From G020353355 sp050116155 (GTDB taxonomy: Bacteria > Desulfobacterota > Desulfobacteria > Desulfobacterales > JAHEIW01): 9,230 nucleotides of DNA. Each line of letters opens with the position of its first letter. Positions within the stretch are counted from its first letter, which is position 1. The stretch is taken from contig JASFPE010000199.1 in NCBI GenBank assembly GCA_050116155.1, positions 1 through 9,230 of the forward strand. Reading direction: 5' to 3'. Shown here piece by piece: positions 7,075 to 9,230 of this stretch. A program made the translations under genes and the position numbers. The notes below the pieces were generated by a model that was not told the origin of the DNA, ran no database searches, and saw nothing but the letters and a program-made list of their open reading frames with translations.

Positions 7075-7221
7075 ATGAAATTTACAGATAAAGAACACAA
7101 CTATATTGAAAGCAATGAGGAAAGAGAAGCCGGCCACGCAGACACCCGATATAAAAATTTTGAATGTGAAAACAAAGACCCCGCTTTGGGATGCAATCTG
7201 GGAATTGATGTGGCCGGATAA
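7075..7221 (+). CDS. Small hypothetical protein, 48 aa
   Basis: This is an ATG-to-TAA ORF of 48 codons with a strong ribosome binding site: AGAGGTGA at 7063-7070, 4 nt from the ATG, which contains the anti-SD match AGGTGA. The product is hydrophilic and acidic in its first half (MKFTDKEHNYIESNEEREAG...), has no membrane segment, and has two cysteines (C32 and C41, spaced by eight residues) near the C-terminus; it ends GCNLGIDVAG. I recognise no family. Support for it being real comes from the ribosome binding site, the dyad upstream and the hairpin beginning 21 nt after the stop. Against it are the short length and the lack of any homologue I can name. The two cysteines could bind metal or form a disulfide, but that is speculation. 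Confidence 0.5.
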   Translation: MKFTDKEHNYIESNEEREAGHADTRYKNFECENKDPALGCNLGIDVAG

Positions 7222-7242
7222 CTCATCAAAACCAGAGGTCGC

Positions 7243-7268
7243 AAGGCAGAGGTTACCACCTCTGCCTT
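7243..7268 (+). terminator. Perfect 11-bp hairpin after the small ORF
   Basis: AAGGCAGAGGT (7243-7253) and ACCTCTGCCTT (7258-7268) pair perfectly around the 4-nt loop TACC. It begins 21 nt after the stop of the 48-codon ORF. The stem is strong but no U-tract follows (TACAATT), so it may be an mRNA 3'-end stabiliser, a Rho-linked or weak terminator, or a processing site rather than a standard intrinsic terminator. Confidence 0.6.
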
Positions 7269-7407
7269 TACAATTAATTACAACCAGGCTTTATATGTTT
7301 CAGCTAAGTTGAATTGTGAGTGGATGCGATTATTGGAGATGGTGTTGGGCTAGAATTTTGTGCAGCGTGGTATATTGGATGTTGAATGTGTTGTGCTTAG
7401 CTGATGA

Positions 7408-7438
7408 GGGCAGGGCTTATCCCCTGCCCATTTTTTTT
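7408..7438 (+). terminator. Intrinsic (Rho-independent) terminator
   Basis: An 8-bp GC-rich stem, GGGCAGGG (7408-7415) with CCCTGCCC (7422-7429), has a 6-nt loop and is followed by A and then eight consecutive Ts. It is a textbook intrinsic terminator for plus-strand transcription. On the minus strand the stem lacks a U-tract, so it is unidirectional. It ends the transcript of the 48-codon ORF or of a small RNA located in between, and insulates the 398-codon gene downstream. Confidence 0.9.
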
Positions 7439-7617
7439 GTTAAAATCGCACATACAGATTTGAGACACGCCTGAATTCCCCTTCATTTTAGCGAAATAAA
7501 CCTTCAAGTTCATTGCCATATTTACCGATAACAATTGTGTTGGGCTCGGTGCAAACATGACGGCACCGGAAAAAATGGATTGGAAATGCAGATAGATTAA
7601 AAAACAGGTATACAGGT

Positions 7618-8814
7618 GTGAAGACGGATTCTAAAAACAAGACCTCCGGTCGGCGTAGTGAAGATATCTGGATTATCTCTGAAGGCGGAAATGCAGCATC
7701 GGATTTAAGCGCTATTGAAAATGTTCCTGAAGATGGGACTCTGAAAGAATATGCCATTTCAGATATCGCTTATTATCTGATGAATCCCGACCCGATTGAA
7801 ATCAAAAAGCGTCTGATCGGTTGCGAAATTCATTATCGCCATCGGCGTCTTGCCAAAATAAAAGATGCGCTCAGCAAACTATTTCCGAAACGCATACGCC
7901 GGGCAATGATTTCCCATAATTCGCCCCCTGAAGTCTTAATCTCAAATTGTAATATTAAAATTCCACTATTACAGGATCGCGAACTGGAGGCGCATTTTAA
8001 TAAAATTTATGAATCACTCAGATCCTATGATTCTGTTACGAAACGATTGCCGCATCTCAATATCCGAAAAATAGCGCATGCTATTGGCATCTGTGAGGAT
8101 ATTGGCGGAAATTTGTCCTATTTAAAATTACAGGGTGGGATCGAGGAGAAAATAAAATACCTGGCGAGCTATGTTTCAAAAGATGTCGGCGTTGTTCTCA
8201 GAAAGGCCTGTCAGGCTGACGGCCTGTTTGAGTTGAGAGGATTTGATTTTCAGGCTTATGATGGCACCCGGTTTCACCGTCTGATTTATTTTTTAAAAGA
8301 AAATGTGCCACAATTGTGCGTGTTGACGCCGGAGAATCAGGTCATCTTTTGTGTAAATGATGACAAGCTACTGAAATATCTGCATTTGCTTGAGCATTCC
8401 ATAACAGCCAATCCAGATTTAAGGCAGGCTTTTATCCAGTGTCAATCAGGGCATGCCAGGGCCATCAAACTCTTTTTTAATCGTAAACTTGAGATCGATT
8501 ATTCTAAAACACATTTTCCAAAAGTCTACCGCGAAGTATTCAATACACACAAATTGGACTCTAACCAACGCAATCTGGTCAAGCCTTCATTAAACTATTT
8601 GCAGATCGGCGTATCATTAAATTATGTACCCATGTCTGACATCGGCGAGGATCGACTTTATACCCAGATATCTGTGCTGCATGATCTGAGGGCAATCGAA
8701 ACCCTCAAAAATAATCTGCCGCAGGTCTATTCGGAAATTAGCAAAAGCGCCTTCCTGTCAGAGGCCGGCCGATACTATCTTTTGGATTCCATCGAAGGTC
8801 ACAGTAATGCCTAA
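7618..8814 (+). CDS. Uncharacterised 398-aa protein upstream of Lon-like ATPase
   Basis: This is an open frame of 398 codons with no family I recognise. It has no signal peptide and no obvious membrane segment, and looks like a soluble, mixed alpha/beta, cytoplasmic protein. A basic stretch lies at 63-96 (KKRL...HYRHRRLAK...PKRIRR). Cysteines occur at 69, 111, 159, 198, 234, 245 and 275, without a zinc-finger spacing. The start is GTG at 7618: the frame is open back to a TGA at 7558 with no ATG or TTG in between, and a weak AGG lies 9 nt upstream. The first internal ATG (residue 55) would remove an apparently normal N-terminus. Base composition is more AT-rich than the liv genes. The stop overlaps the ATG of the Lon-like gene by 8 nt (8807-8814), so the two are very likely cotranscribed and may act together, for example as adaptor or regulator; this is inference only. 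Confidence 0.8.
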   Translation: MKTDSKNKTSGRRSEDIWIISEGGNAASDLSAIENVPEDGTLKEYAISDIAYYLMNPDPIEIKKRLIGCEIHYRHRRLAKIKDALSKLFPKRIRRAMISHNSPPEVLISNCNIKIPLLQDRELEAHFNKIYESLRSYDSVTKRLPHLNIRKIAHAIGICEDIGGNLSYLKLQGGIEEKIKYLASYVSKDVGVVLRKACQADGLFELRGFDFQAYDGTRFHRLIYFLKENVPQLCVLTPENQVIFCVNDDKLLKYLHLLEHSITANPDLRQAFIQCQSGHARAIKLFFNRKLEIDYSKTHFPKVYREVFNTHKLDSNQRNLVKPSLNYLQIGVSLNYVPMSDIGEDRLYTQISVLHDLRAIETLKNNLPQVYSEISKSAFLSEAGRYYLLDSIEGHSNA

Positions 8815-9230
8815 TGATTATCGCAAAAATGACTACACGTGGATAAAGGAATTGTTGGATTATCCTCGAACCCTGGAAGAGCGACTTGATTTTTTTGAAG
8901 ATACCTCGCAGGTTGCAGTTCCCGATGATCCCATTGATCAGGTTATTTTTCAGGATAGGGCCAAGCGTGCCATACGTAAAATTGCGCAAAACAGAGGCCA
9001 TATCCTCATGGTGGGAATGCCGGGAACCGGAAAATCCATGCTGGCCAATATGTTCAAATTGATGCTGGAAAAATCATTCGGGGATTATATTAAGCTCAAG
9101 GATGCCATTATTTCCTACCCCGGCAGAGATCGGAACCATGTTCGTTTTGCCTACGAGCTTCCGGAGAAGATTGACAGGCTGCTGATCAAGCTGAATGCCT
9201 CGATTGAATCTGCCAGGGACAGCGTGGATG
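8807..9230 (+). CDS. Lon-like (LonB-type) AAA+ protease, N-terminal part
   Basis: This is the first 141 codons of a gene that runs off the window. After an N-terminal segment of about 40 residues (TWIKELLDYPRTLEERLDFF...), the pattern DPIDQVIFQDRAKRAIRKIAQNRGHILMVG leads to Walker A GMPGTGKSM at 70-78. This resembles the start of archaeal-type LonB and bacterial LonB-like ATP-dependent proteases, in which the ATPase begins near the N-terminus without the long LonA N-domain. After Walker A, a charged segment begins (105-141, containing YPGRDRNH) where LonB proteins carry an insertion before Walker B; archaeal LonB has its membrane anchor there. Walker B and the Ser-Lys protease dyad lie outside the window, so protease activity is not shown; a plain AAA+ ATPase remains possible. 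The start is an ATG inside the last codons of the preceding gene, overlapping by 8 nt. Confidence 0.8.
   Translation, partial: MPNDYRKNDYTWIKELLDYPRTLEERLDFFEDTSQVAVPDDPIDQVIFQDRAKRAIRKIAQNRGHILMVGMPGTGKSMLANMFKLMLEKSFGDYIKLKDAIISYPGRDRNHVRFAYELPEKIDRLLIKLNASIESARDSVD

Larger units (their letters stand above)
7222..7617. other. Intergenic region after the small ORF (396 nt)
   Basis: This stretch holds a perfect 11-bp hairpin (7243-7268), about 140 nt of unassigned sequence, a canonical intrinsic terminator (7408-7438), and then about 180 nt leading to the 398-codon gene. The last part should contain that gene's promoter, but I see no convincing -35/-10 pair. The 140 nt between hairpin and terminator may be a long 3' UTR or a small RNA. 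Confidence 0.5.

Noticed and set aside
7106..7312. 68-codon plus-strand ORF overlapping the 48-codon ORF
   Set aside because: It is in a different frame, lacks a comparable ribosome binding site, and runs through the perfect 11-bp hairpin, which is better explained as a 3' structure.
7488..7757. 89-codon minus-strand ORF across the start of the 398-codon gene
   Set aside because: It overlaps the 5' end of a much longer plus-strand gene and shows no family features; probably a shadow.

Overview
The window reads as chromosomal DNA of a Gram-negative bacterium, most plausibly a Desulfobacterota (deltaproteobacterial) sulfate reducer or a syntrophic relative. This is an inference from three things: an acyl-CoA ligase lodged inside a branched-chain-amino-acid-type ABC transporter operon, a lipoprotein-type ClpP-fold protein, and an archaeal-LonB-like AAA+ gene. 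No rRNA, tRNA, CRISPR array, insertion sequence or phage gene was found.

Region 1 (positions 1-5568, minus strand) is one operon, read right to left as livF, livG, AMP-forming acyl-CoA ligase, livH, livM. The two ATPases and two permeases make a complete HAAT-type (LIV) importer core. The periplasmic binding protein is missing and would be expected just beyond position 1, downstream of livM. The ligase start overlaps the livG stop (TGATG), so it is an integral operon member. The likely job is uptake of a carboxylate (fatty, aromatic or branched-chain acid) followed by CoA activation in the cytoplasm. A perfect TTGACA box and an adjacent dyad upstream of livF are the best candidate for the operon's control region.

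Region 2 (5569-6616) holds a 319-nt regulatory/intergenic stretch and then a minus-strand gene for a lipoprotein with a ClpP/SDH-like serine-protease fold. Its Ser and His are visible, but no Asp sits where ClpP has its third catalytic residue.

Region 3 (6617-7617) is AT-rich and nearly gene-free and contains the strand switch. The only gene-like object is a 48-codon plus-strand ORF with a strong ribosome binding site. It is preceded by an 8-bp dyad and followed by a perfect 11-bp hairpin and, 140 nt later, a textbook intrinsic terminator.

Region 4 (7618-9230, plus strand) begins an operon: a 398-residue protein of no recognised family overlaps by 8 nt the start of a Lon-like AAA+ gene, which runs off the window end after its Walker A motif. 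The overlap suggests that the unknown protein works with the ATPase/protease, for example as an adaptor, substrate or regulator.
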